64,000 nucleotides of DNA, taken from NCBI RefSeq assembly GCF_016464705.1, contig NZ_JAEHOB010000012.1:111190-175189 (forward strand), written 5' to 3'. Below the pieces are notes generated by a model. The model saw nothing but the letters and a program-made list of their open reading frames with translations. It made no database searches and was not told the origin of the DNA. The first letter of the stretch is position 1, and every line of letters begins with the position of its first letter. This DNA is from Qaidamihabitans albus (GTDB lineage: Bacteria; Actinomycetota; Actinomycetes; Mycobacteriales; Pseudonocardiaceae). The translations under genes were made by a program, and so were the position numbers. Shown here piece by piece: positions 1 to 7,101 of the stretch.

Positions 1-1278
1 GACGTGCACGCCATCCGCATCGACCACGGACGAACGGCGACGGTGCGGGTCGAAGGGGTATCGTGCCGACGGCACCGGTGCCGCCCTGGCCCCTGCTCGC
101 GCCGCGAGCACGTGCAGCGCCACCTCCATCGGATCGCCCACCGGATGCCACCGGTCGTGCCGTTGCACGGCGCGGGCGTCCGGGGAGCAGCGTGCGGCGC
201 TATCGGCGAGTCGGGTCGCCGCCCGCACGGCGGCGGGCTCGCCGGTGAGCACTCCCCCGGGCGCATAGCCCTCACCCTCGACGGTGACCGTGCCCGCCGG
301 TGTCCACACCTCGATCACCGACATCTCGTTGCGGGTTAGCGTGCCCGTCTTGTCGGTGCAGATGAACGTCGTCGCCCCGAGCGTCTCCACCGATTCAAGC
401 CTGCGCACGAGCGCATTACACGCCGCCATGCGCTGCGCAGCCCTGGCCAGCGAGAGTGTAACGGTCGGCAGCAACCCTTCCGGGACGAGCGCCACGGTCA
501 CGCCGATGGCGAGCAGCACGCTTTCCCCGCCCGCCTTACCGAGCCCCAGGGCGACCAGGAAGAACGTGACTCCGACCGCGACCGCGGCCAGCGCGATGAC
601 CTTGACGACGCTATGCAGTTGGGTGGCCAGCGGGCTGCGCGGTCTGCTGGCACGTTCGGTGACCGCGGCGATACCGGCGAGGCGGGTGTGGGCTCCGGTC
701 GCCGTCACCACCGCGGTACCGTGCCCCTCGACCACATGGGTACCGGCACGCACGGCCGCGCCGGGGTCGGGGCGGATCGGCGTGCTCTCGCCGGTGAGCA
801 TAGACTCGTCGACCGACAACGCGCCGGCCGCCGTCAGGGTCGCGTCCGCGCACACCCGGTCACCCGCCTCGAGCAACACGACGTCGCCGATCACCAACTC
901 GTCCGCATTGACGACCGTGGCGTGGCCGTCCCGGCGCACCGTGGCGCGCACGGGCAGCAGGTCCCGCAGCCGCTCGGCAGCACGATCCGCCCGAAACTCC
1001 TGGACGAACGAGAACGCCCCGTTGAGCACGATCACCACGGCGATGGCCACGGCCAGTGCCGGCATCCCGGCCAGTAGCGCGAGTCCCGCGGCGAGCCACA
1101 GCATGACGGCGAAGAAATGCACCAACTGGCCACCGAATACGAGCAGCGGATGCGGACGGCGCGGGCGGGGCAGCGTGTTCGGCCCCTGCTCGCGCAGCCG
1201 GGCTGCGGCCTCGCCGGCGGTGAGGCCGCGCGCCATCGCCTCAGAGCTGAGGGGCATCCCTGCTATCCCCCCGTCCAT
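1..1278 (-). CDS. Cation-transporting P-type ATPase, N-terminal part (continues off the left edge)
   Basis: An open frame of 426 codons runs to the window edge, so only the N-terminal half of a P2-type cation pump (CtpF-like; full members are about 900 residues) is present. Translation shows the cytoplasmic start with REQGPNTLPR, two hydrophobic hairpins, the actuator motif MLTGES, and the phosphorylation site ICTDKTGTLT with the acceptor Asp near residue 309. The start of the nucleotide-binding domain follows. The ATG at 1278 was chosen; 1257 and 1236 are alternatives, because no strong ribosome binding site decides. Which ion it moves cannot be read. In M. tuberculosis, ctpF belongs to the DosR regulon, which fits the neighbours. 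No lesion is visible in this part. Confidence 0.85.
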   Translation of the reverse strand, partial: MDGGIAGMPLSSEAMARGLTAGEAAARLREQGPNTLPRPRRPHPLLVFGGQLVHFFAVMLWLAAGLALLAGMPALAVAIAVVIVLNGAFSFVQEFRADRAAERLRDLLPVRATVRRDGHATVVNADELVIGDVVLLEAGDRVCADATLTAAGALSVDESMLTGESTPIRPDPGAAVRAGTHVVEGHGTAVVTATGAHTRLAGIAAVTERASRPRSPLATQLHSVVKVIALAAVAVGVTFFLVALGLGKAGGESVLLAIGVTVALVPEGLLPTVTLSLARAAQRMAACNALVRRLESVETLGATTFICTDKTGTLTRNEMSVIEVWTPAGTVTVEGEGYAPGGVLTGEPAAVRAATRLADSAARCSPDARAVQRHDRWHPVGDPMEVALHVLAARAGARAAPVPSARYPFDPHRRRSSVVDADGVHV

Positions 1279-1284
1279 CAATAA

Positions 1285-1689
1285 CCACTCCACTGGCGAT
1301 CGACGCGCTCCCTTCCCGCTGCCAGCCCGCGAACCTCCGGCGATCGAGCGCCAGCCGCGCGATCCGGAAGGCGCCCGCGCGCGCGGTGACAACCCCGAGC
1401 CATGTCATAGTCGCCGCAGACACGCGCCATCGGTGCCGCGGGTGGTGCGTCGGCGAGCAGCACGCCCGTCACCTGATATCAAGTGCTCGCCTCGACTTCG
1501 GCGACCCGTAACTGGCGCGTGTACGCCTGTGACCCGAGCACGACCGCGAACGGCAACGCCACCAACGGGATAGGGAATCGCCAGTATCAGCAGGTAGCCC
1601 TGGAGCCGGTCATGCCCCCGTGCCAGCGGGGTACGGCCCGGATGGACCCGCCACCGCAAGCGTGTCAGGCACGCCGTGGACTGTCGCAT
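1285..1689 (-). pseudogene. Rv1733c-family membrane protein, decayed
   Basis: The minus strand holds three reading-frame pieces that match the intact Rv1733c-like protein at 13665-14273. They are a start with RLRWRVHPGRTPLARGHDRL followed by a hydrophobic segment, a middle piece containing GSQAYTRQLRVAEVEAST and VTGVLLADAPPA, and a C-terminal piece with RLALDRRRFAGWQ. The pieces lie in different frames, and the soluble domain between the two membrane segments is largely missing. The gene is therefore broken by several frameshifts and an internal deletion. A DevR-type box lies upstream at 1858-1871. The identification is by resemblance to the intact copy and to the family. No function is expected. 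Confidence 0.6.
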
Positions 1690-1828
1690 CTCACCGCCTC
1701 GATCACGGCGACCAGCTGTCCCGGCTCCGGCCCCGTCACACAATCGGTCCTTCCGGAAGCCCTGCGGTGCCCATGGTTCTCTCCCCGTTTCGCAAGCATT
1801 TCCAGACGCTAGGAGCACGCTGACCGGC

Positions 1829-2126
1829 TGCGCTGTTGCCGTTGGTCACCGGCTGCGGGGACTTTCGTCCATCGGGCCGACTGAACCCGACCACCTCGCG
1901 GTGATCGAGATGTCCCGGCACGAGGCGGATGCCGAGAAGATCGCGCTCGCCTCCCCGATCCCCCGCCGCAGAACCGACCGGCGCCGCCACAGCCCGCGGC
2001 ACTTGCCTGCCTCGCGGATCGCGATGCTGGCCGAGCGCGTGGCGGCACGACGTGCTGCTCACCGCGACGCTGTGTGAACCCGGGTGCTCGACGACGGCAG
2101 CTACCCACAGCTGATCCTGCATGGAG
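1829..2126 (+). pseudogene. Acg-family nitroreductase fragment
   Basis: The plus frame shows GPTEPDHLAVIE followed by ASPIPRRRTDRRRHSP. These align with the EPEHLAAIEPHR and AAIPHRRTDRRRYS region of the intact Acg-type protein at 51831-52820. After a gap it resumes with SYPQLILHG, equivalent to the GYPQLLMRVG tail of the family copy near 50865. The N-terminus and roughly residues 130-300 are missing, so this is an internal-deletion remnant. Its 3' end abuts a truncated ATPase gene on the other strand at about 2126, which marks a deletion junction. Confidence 0.6.
1858..1871. promoter_or_regulatory. DevR-type box
   Basis: GGGACTTTCGTCCA is a near-perfect match to the DosR/DevR palindrome. It sits between the decayed Rv1733c-like gene (minus) and the decayed Acg-like gene (plus), so it is a surviving control site of dead genes. 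Confidence 0.7.
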
Positions 2127-2404
2127 ATCACGGCGGAGTCGACCCGCTCTCCCAGCACCAAAGTCACGGCACCGGCCGCAAGGAGCACGTAGATGAGCGG
2201 GTGATGTAGCTGCCGCAGCAGCCGCACGATCGGGCGCGCCGCGCGCGTCCGCGGCAGCACATTCGGCCCGTAGCGGGCACGGCGCTCACGCGCCTCGGCC
2301 GTGGTCAGACCGGTGTCCGGGTCCGTCTGCACGAGCAGCACAACCTCGTGGATCGCAAGGTCGTGGTGCGAGTTCCCTCGCTGCGTTCGCACAGTCGTAG
2401 CCAC
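2126..2404 (-). pseudogene. CtpF-like cation ATPase, N-terminal fragment
   Basis: From the ATG at 2404 the minus frame reads an ATPase N-terminus with TTAEARERRARYGPNVLP and a first membrane hairpin containing HHPLIYVLLAAGAVTLVLGE. Homology stops abruptly after VDSAVI at about 2128, where the frame runs into the nitroreductase remnant on the opposite strand. About 90 residues of a roughly 900-residue pump remain. It is a second copy of the gene type at 1-1278, so two CtpF-like genes once lay here. Confidence 0.7.
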
Positions 2405-2461
2405 CGGCCCAGTCCCTCCAAGCAGCAGCCGGGCGACATCGATCGTTAGTCATCGCCCGCC

Positions 2462-2475
2462 GGGTCCTTCGACCC
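2462..2475. promoter_or_regulatory. DevR-type box before gap
   Basis: GGGTCCTTCGACCC is a perfect 14-bp inverted repeat of the DevR-box type. It ends 67 bases before the GAPDH start codon at 2543. Confidence 0.75.
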
Positions 2476-2542
2476 TGGAGATGCCGGGGCATAGCTACAC
2501 AGCATCAAGGTGACGTCACCGACGAAGTGGGAGGGGCTTTTC

Positions 2543-3550
2543 ATGACCGTACTACTGGGCATCAACGGATTTGGCCGGATCGGCCGCGCCGTCGTACGCG
2601 CCGCGCTCGCCCGCTCTGACCACGAGGTCGAGGTCGTCGCGGTCAATGACGTGGCGGACGCGCATACGCTTGCCTACCTGCTCGAGTACGACTCGACCCA
2701 CGGCAGGCTGCCGTCTCCGGTGACCGTGCACGACCAGGCGATCGTCATGGGCGAGCACCGGATCCACGTCACCGGCACACCCGACCCGGCCCGGATTTCC
2801 TGGCGGAACCACGATGTCGACGTCGTGATCGAGGCGACCGGCCGGCACCGGACACGGGAGGCCGCGGCAGGGCATCTCACTGGAGGCGCCGGCAAGGTCA
2901 TCATCTCCGCGCCCGGCGAGGGCGTCGACACCACCATCGTGCTGGGTGTCAACGAGGACACCTACAAGCCAAGCGAGCACCACGTGATCTCAGCGGCGTC
3001 GTGCACGACCAACTGTGCGGCGCCGATGGGCCTGGTGCTGCACCGCGCGTTCGGGGTGCGGCGCGGCCTGATGACTACGATCCACGCCTACACCAATGAC
3101 CAGTCGCTGCTCGACCAGCCGCACAAGGACCTCCGCCGCGCCCGCGCCGCGGCGGTGAACATGGTGCCCACCACGACCGGCGCCGCGCGCTCGGTCGGGG
3201 AAGTCCTGCCCGAGCTGGCCGGCAAGCTCGACGGCGTTGCGGTGCGCGTGCCGGTGGACGACGGCTCCCTCACCGACCTGGCCGTGGAGCTCGAAGTCCC
3301 CGTCACCGCTGGGCAGGTCAACCGGGCCTTCGCCGACGCGGCCACCGGCTACCTCAAGGGCGTCCTGCGCTACACCGACGCCCCCATCGTCTCGCGCGAC
3401 ATCGTCGGCGATCCTTCCTCGTGCGTCTTCGACGCGAACCTGACCAAAGCCATCGACAACCTCGTCAAGGTGTTCGGCTGGTACGACAACGAATGGGGCT
3501 ACGCCAACCGCATGCTCGATCTGGCGGGCCTCGTCGTCCAGGGCAAGTAG
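2543..3550 (+). CDS. gap: Glyceraldehyde-3-phosphate dehydrogenase, type I
   Basis: The 335-residue product has the normal family length. The N-terminal Rossmann motif GINGFGRIGRAV binds NAD(P). The catalytic cysteine lies in SAASCTTNCAAP at about residue 154, and the C-terminus has the usual WYDNEWGYANRM. It interconverts glyceraldehyde-3-phosphate and 1,3-bisphosphoglycerate in glycolysis/gluconeogenesis in the cytoplasm. The ATG at 2543 is preferred over an in-frame ATG at 2510, because an AGGGG ribosome binding site lies just before it and the family starts there. It is followed after 6 bases by the Rip3-like protease, so the two are probably cotranscribed. The DevR-type box at 2462 suggests a stress-induced paralog rather than the housekeeping enzyme (inference). 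Confidence 0.93.
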   Translation: MTVLLGINGFGRIGRAVVRAALARSDHEVEVVAVNDVADAHTLAYLLEYDSTHGRLPSPVTVHDQAIVMGEHRIHVTGTPDPARISWRNHDVDVVIEATGRHRTREAAAGHLTGGAGKVIISAPGEGVDTTIVLGVNEDTYKPSEHHVISAASCTTNCAAPMGLVLHRAFGVRRGLMTTIHAYTNDQSLLDQPHKDLRRARAAAVNMVPTTTGAARSVGEVLPELAGKLDGVAVRVPVDDGSLTDLAVELEVPVTAGQVNRAFADAATGYLKGVLRYTDAPIVSRDIVGDPSSCVFDANLTKAIDNLVKVFGWYDNEWGYANRMLDLAGLVVQGK

Positions 3551-3556
3551 GTATCG

Positions 3557-4696
3557 ATGTTTCGCGGCACCGTTCCACTCGGTCACCTCGGCGGGGTCCG
3601 GCTTGGGGCGCACTGGTCGGTCGCGGTCGTGGTCGGGCTCATCGCGTACCTGCTGGCGTCTTCGATACTCCCGGCCGCCGCGCCCGGCCTCGCGTCCGGT
3701 TGGTATTGGGTGGCGGGGGTACTCACCGCGGCGTGCTTCATGGCGTCGCTGCTCGCCCACGAGCTCTCCCACGCGGTTACGGCCCGCCACCACGGAGTGC
3801 CCGTCGCGGGGATCACGTTGTGGATGCTCGGCGGCGCCGCGGAGCTCGAAGGCGAGCCACCCGACCCCCGCACGGACTTCCTCATCGCGGCGGCCGGCCC
3901 GGCGAGTAGCCTGCTCATCGGCGGTGTGTGCTGGGCGGCGGCCGCCGCCTCGAGCGGGGTGTTCCCACCGATCGTGGTGGGCTCGCTGCTCTGGCTAGGG
4001 CTGAGCAACATCGCGCTCGCGGTGTTCAACCTGTTGCCCGGTGCGCCGCTGGACGGCGGCCGGCTTGTGCGCGCGGCGGTATGGAAGCGCACCGGTGACC
4101 GGCGCCGCGCGGTCGGCGCCGCGGCGAAAGCCGGGCAGGTGCTGGGGACGCTGCTGGTGGTCGCCGGCTTCACCGAGGTTCTCTTGCTCGCCCAGTTCAC
4201 CGGACTGTGGCTGGCGCTCATCGGCTGGTTCCTGATCGGGGCCGCGGCGGCGGAGCGCGCACACGCCAACGTGCGGGAGCAGCTCGCGGACATGCCGGTG
4301 CGTGCCATCATGAGCCCCGATCCGGTCATCGCTCCGGGATGGCTGACGGTCGAGGCGTTCCTGGAACGGATCGCCTTCTCCGCACGGCACCGCACCTTCC
4401 CGGTCGTCTCGTTCGAGGGGGCTCCCATCGGGGTGCTGAGCCTGAGTGATCTCGCGAGACTCACGCCCGAACAGCAACTCACGACCCGGGTGTCCGACGT
4501 GTGCCGCACGCCGCCCCGAGTCGCGATCGTGCCCGCCAGCACCCCGCTCACCGACATACTCACCCACCACCCGCTTCGCCCCGGCGCGGACCTGCTGCTT
4601 GTCACCGACAACGCCACGCTCGCCGGCGTGGTCAGCGCCCAGGACGTCACCAGGACCGTCGAGCTGGCCATGCTGCACCACCGAGAGCGCCGGTAA
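3557..4696 (+). CDS. Rip3-like site-2 metalloprotease (M50) with CBS pair
   Basis: This 379-residue membrane protein has several hydrophobic helices in residues 20-230. The zinc motif HELSH is at residues 68-72, and the second site-2 protease motif is NLLPGAPLDGGR near residue 160. The C-terminal 120 residues form a CBS domain pair, starting with MPVRAIMSPDPVI. Such proteases cut membrane-bound regulators inside the bilayer, and the CBS pair probably senses an adenylate ligand. The architecture and length match M. tuberculosis Rip3 (Rv2625c), a DosR-regulon gene. It lies 6 bases after gap in the same direction and is followed by a strong hairpin at 4704-4752. The substrate is unknown. Confidence 0.9.
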   Translation: MFRGTVPLGHLGGVRLGAHWSVAVVVGLIAYLLASSILPAAAPGLASGWYWVAGVLTAACFMASLLAHELSHAVTARHHGVPVAGITLWMLGGAAELEGEPPDPRTDFLIAAAGPASSLLIGGVCWAAAAASSGVFPPIVVGSLLWLGLSNIALAVFNLLPGAPLDGGRLVRAAVWKRTGDRRRAVGAAAKAGQVLGTLLVVAGFTEVLLLAQFTGLWLALIGWFLIGAAAAERAHANVREQLADMPVRAIMSPDPVIAPGWLTVEAFLERIAFSARHRTFPVVSFEGAPIGVLSLSDLARLTPEQQLTTRVSDVCRTPPRVAIVPASTPLTDILTHHPLRPGADLLLVTDNATLAGVVSAQDVTRTVELAMLHHRERR

Positions 4697-4703
4697 CCCG
4701 CTC

Positions 4704-4752
4704 CCCAAGGGCGCATTGTGGTTGCGTTCAACGCGACCACAGTGCCCTTGGG
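4704..4752. terminator. Long perfect-like hairpin after rip3-like gene
   Basis: CCCAAGGGC at 4704 pairs with GCCCTTGGG ending at 4752, and the inner arms TGTGGTTGCGTT and ACGCGACCACA continue the stem. Only a few bulged bases break a stem of more than 20 bp. There is no T-tract. It lies 8 bases after the stop at 4696 and faces the decayed sulP gene, so a bidirectional terminator or a small mobile palindrome is likely. Confidence 0.55.
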
Positions 4753-4762
4753 CGGGCGCTAC

Positions 4763-5411
4763 TCCTCCTCGCGGCTGCCGAACGCCACGCCCGGTGAGCA
4801 CGTTGTCGGAGAACCCGACGATCGCGATCCCCTCGTCCCGCAACGAGAACACGGCCACGACCACGGTCGCGAGCAGGATTCCGATGAGCGGACCGGGGCT
4901 GCGTGGCGCCAGCTTGCCCAACACGAGCAGCAGCGCGAGCACGCCGTCCGACAGCATGGCCGTCGGCCAGTGAGCCTGCGCCGATGTAGAGACGAACGAT
5001 CGCAGCTCGGCGAAGAACTCCTCACCGGTGACGGGCACACCGGTCACTGTGCCCAGCTGGCTGACGATGTCACCCCGACTAGCAACGCCAGCATCGCCGC
5101 CAGGGCCGCGTATCTGCCGGGATCCCCCGCGGCGATCGGCGCCAACGCGACCGCCGTCATCAGGGCTGTGGTGGACTCCAGCCCCACCGACAGCTGCCGG
5201 GACGAACCGAACAGCACATACACCGCGAGCGGGCCCACGATCGCCCACAGACCGGTCACCGGCGGCAAGTCGGCCACATCGGCATAGGCCATCACCTGTG
5301 GGACCAGGTAAGCCGCCACGGTGACGCCGGCGAGCAGGTCACCCGCGCAGCCAGGCACGCTCGTAGCGCCGGAACTGGGCCAAGCCCGGTACAAGGCTCC
5401 CGATGACCACA
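4763..5411 (-). pseudogene. SulP-family anion transporter, decayed
   Basis: The minus strand starts with GSLVPGLAQFRRYERAWLRG, then shifts frame to DLLAGVTVAAYLVPQVMAYA, the conserved first SulP helices. It continues through STTALMTAVALAPIA and then shifts again to a distal transmembrane part (AMLSDGVLALLLVLGKL and VAVFSLRDEGIAIVG). About 215 codons remain of a roughly 550-residue transporter. Most central helices and the STAS domain are gone. At least two frameshifts and a large internal deletion make it non-functional. SulP proteins import sulfate or related anions. Confidence 0.7.
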
Positions 5412-5614
5412 CCGATGACGACAGCACCGCAAAGACCTCACGCGCCAGAGCACAGCGGCACGTGCCACCGGGCCACAAGGCCCTGCAACACACCAACCTG
5501 GCTGACCTGTCACCTCGCCGAGCCCGACGAGAGACGGTGACCATCGACCCAGGCACCGTACGACTTTCCGCTCCACGGTACTCCTCGTGCGCGCCGACAG
5601 CCTCTACTCGACGC

Positions 5615-5815
5615 TTCCCCGGAGAAGGCACCCGGCACGGTGCGGTCATGACAACCGCCGTCGGCAAGCTGAGCGCCGTCCTGCGGACGGCCACCGGACT
5701 GTTGTTCCTGTGGGCGTTCTCTGGACAAGACCCTCGGTTTCGGCTACGCCACCACCACGGAGCGTGCCTGGATCAACGGCGGTCCCACCGAGGGTTTTGT
5801 GAGCGGGGTTTACCG
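5615..5815 (+). pseudogene. DoxX-like membrane protein, N-terminal fragment
   Basis: From 5648 the frame reads MTTAVGKLSAVLRTATGLLF, the same start as the DoxX-like gene at 63562. It then shifts frame after LLFLWAF. The next bases encode DKTLGFGYATTTERAWINGG in another frame, again matching the intact gene. The homology ends at about 5815. It is therefore a truncated, frameshifted duplicate of the gene at the other end of the window, and no product is expected. Confidence 0.7.
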
Positions 5816-5859
5816 AAGCCTTCCGCTCGTAGACCGGAACCGGTGGCTGCTCTGACGAA

Positions 5860-5873
5860 GGGTCTTTGGTCCC
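5860..5873. promoter_or_regulatory. DevR-type box before hspX-like gene
   Basis: GGGTCTTTGGTCCC matches the DevR palindrome and lies 89 bases before the hspX-like start codon at 5963. Confidence 0.7.
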
Positions 5874-5962
5874 GCAGGAGCTGCACCGACGACCCTACAT
5901 ATGCAGGCGGCACGCAGCGTGGAATCGGCGATGTCAGTTCAACCCGAGCGAGAGGACTCGTG

Positions 5963-6388
5963 ATGAGTTTGCCCGTCCGCAGGCAGGCGCCATCCCTGCT
6001 GCCCGACCTGCACGATCTGTTCGACATGTTCCCCTCCTTCCCCGGGATCCGGCCGCTGCTGGACTTCCACTCCATCCGGGTCGAGGACAAGGTCGAGGAG
6101 AATCGCTACGTACTACGTGCCGAGCTTCCCGGCATCGATGCGAGCAAAGACCTGGACATCACTGTCCAGAACGGAATGCTCACCATCGCGGCGAAGCGGT
6201 CCGAGGAGAAGACGGAGAAGGGCCACTCCGAGTTCCGGTACGGCTCCTTCACACGGACGGTCGCGCTGCCCACCGGCGCGAAGGAGGACGAGATCGAGGC
6301 CGACTACACGGACGGTATCCTCACGGTCGTCGTCGGCCTCGGCGAGCCGAAGGAGCCGACCAAGCACATCAAGGTGCGCAAGGCCTGA
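5963..6388 (+). CDS. Small heat shock protein, HspX/Acr-like alpha-crystallin (Hsp20)
   Basis: The 141-residue chaperone has a short N-terminal arm. An alpha-crystallin domain follows, from about residue 35 (IRVEDKVEENRYVLRAELPG) to residue 130 (YTDGILTVVVGL), and the basic tail ends KHIKVRKA. It binds unfolding proteins as an oligomer without ATP. The ATG at 5963 follows GAGAGGA and gives the family length. M. tuberculosis hspX (Rv2031c) is a hallmark DosR target, and the box at 5860 supports the same control here. A 10-bp stem-loop terminator follows at 6399. This is the only intact Hsp20 gene in the window; a broken copy lies at 6690-6991. Confidence 0.93.
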   Translation: MSLPVRRQAPSLLPDLHDLFDMFPSFPGIRPLLDFHSIRVEDKVEENRYVLRAELPGIDASKDLDITVQNGMLTIAAKRSEEKTEKGHSEFRYGSFTRTVALPTGAKEDEIEADYTDGILTVVVGLGEPKEPTKHIKVRKA

Positions 6389-6398
6389 CACCCCGCGG

Positions 6399-6426
6399 TG
6401 GCGGCCCGCCGGGTGCCGGGCCGCCA
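6399..6426 (+). terminator. Stem-loop terminator after hspX-like gene
   Basis: TGGCGGCCCG and CGGGCCGCCA form a perfect 10-bp stem around an 8-base loop, starting 11 bases after the stop codon. A T-run is absent, as is common in such GC-rich genomes. Confidence 0.7.
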
Positions 6427-6452
6427 TCGCGCCCGGCAAACCCAGGAGATTC

Positions 6453-6610
6453 CATGCCGCAGCATGTCGTCTGGTAACCCGACCTCCGCACGCGGGACAC
6501 CGCGCTGGCCGGCGGGAAAGGCGTCAACCTTCGCCCTGCCCGACCAGGTCGAGCTGGCCGCCGCGCTACCGGTGGACGGCGTCAGCTTGCTGCGGACGGA
6601 GCTCATGTGA
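6453..6610 (+). pseudogene. Phosphoenolpyruvate synthase (PpsA-like) scar
   Basis: From the ATG at 6453 the frame reads MPQHVVW, stop, PDLRTRDTALAGGKGVNL. This is the characteristic start of PEP synthases, interrupted by an in-frame stop. It then joins in another frame ALPDQVELAAALPVDGVSLL and ends RTELM, which belongs to the PEP-binding part hundreds of residues further on. Only about 50 codons of a roughly 800-residue enzyme remain, joined across a deletion. It sits directly after the hspX-like gene. Confidence 0.6.
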
Positions 6611-6689
6611 TCACCGAGGCGCTCAACAGGGCGGCATCGCTCGGCACTGCTGCCGATCAGCGGCGCGTCGCGCCCCACCGTCATCTGCC

Positions 6690-6991
6690 GGAAGTGTACT
6701 ACCGAGTGGTAGCCGCAGGCGGCAAGCTTCCTGGCAGGGAAGTCCTCCCGGCTGGTCTCTTCTCTTCGGTCCGCTGTGCGTTGATGCAGAGCTCCTCACC
6801 CTCGACGGTGATCTTGATGTCGTGTTCGGGATCCATCCCGGGCAGCTCGGCGCGCAGGATGTACTTGTGGTCTTCGACGGAGTCTTCCACGCGCACCCAG
6901 TGCCGGTCGGCGAACGTGCCGAACGGGAGCTCCGATTCGAGCCTGTGGAAATGTCTGGCAGCAGCGAACCCCGCGGTATTAGCGATGTCAT
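6690..6991 (-). pseudogene. Hsp20 small heat shock protein, frameshifted and truncated
   Basis: From the ATG at 6991 the frame starts MTSLIPRGSLLPDISTG. It then needs a frame change to reach RVEDSVEDHKYILRAELPG and DIKITVEGEELCINAQRTEE, the first half of an alpha-crystallin domain. The second half is missing, because the frame ends near 6699 with unrelated residues. The product would lack the beta-strands needed for dimerisation. It is a degraded paralog of the gene at 5963-6388. The DevR-type box at 7083-7096 remains 92 bases upstream. Confidence 0.75.
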
Positions 6992-7082
6992 CTCGTGATA
7001 TCCCTCAGGCGGGTGTGCTCCGACACCGTCCAGGAAACCCCCGGTCTCGACCGGGGTGGCGGGTCACCGTTCCCTATCCGTT

Positions 7083-7096
7083 GGGACCAAAGACCC
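7083..7096. promoter_or_regulatory. DevR-type box before broken hsp20
   Basis: GGGACCAAAGACCC is a DevR-type palindrome located between the end of the debranching-enzyme gene (7102) and the start of the broken hsp20 (6991, minus). Confidence 0.65.
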
Positions 7097-7101
7097 TGTC
7101 C

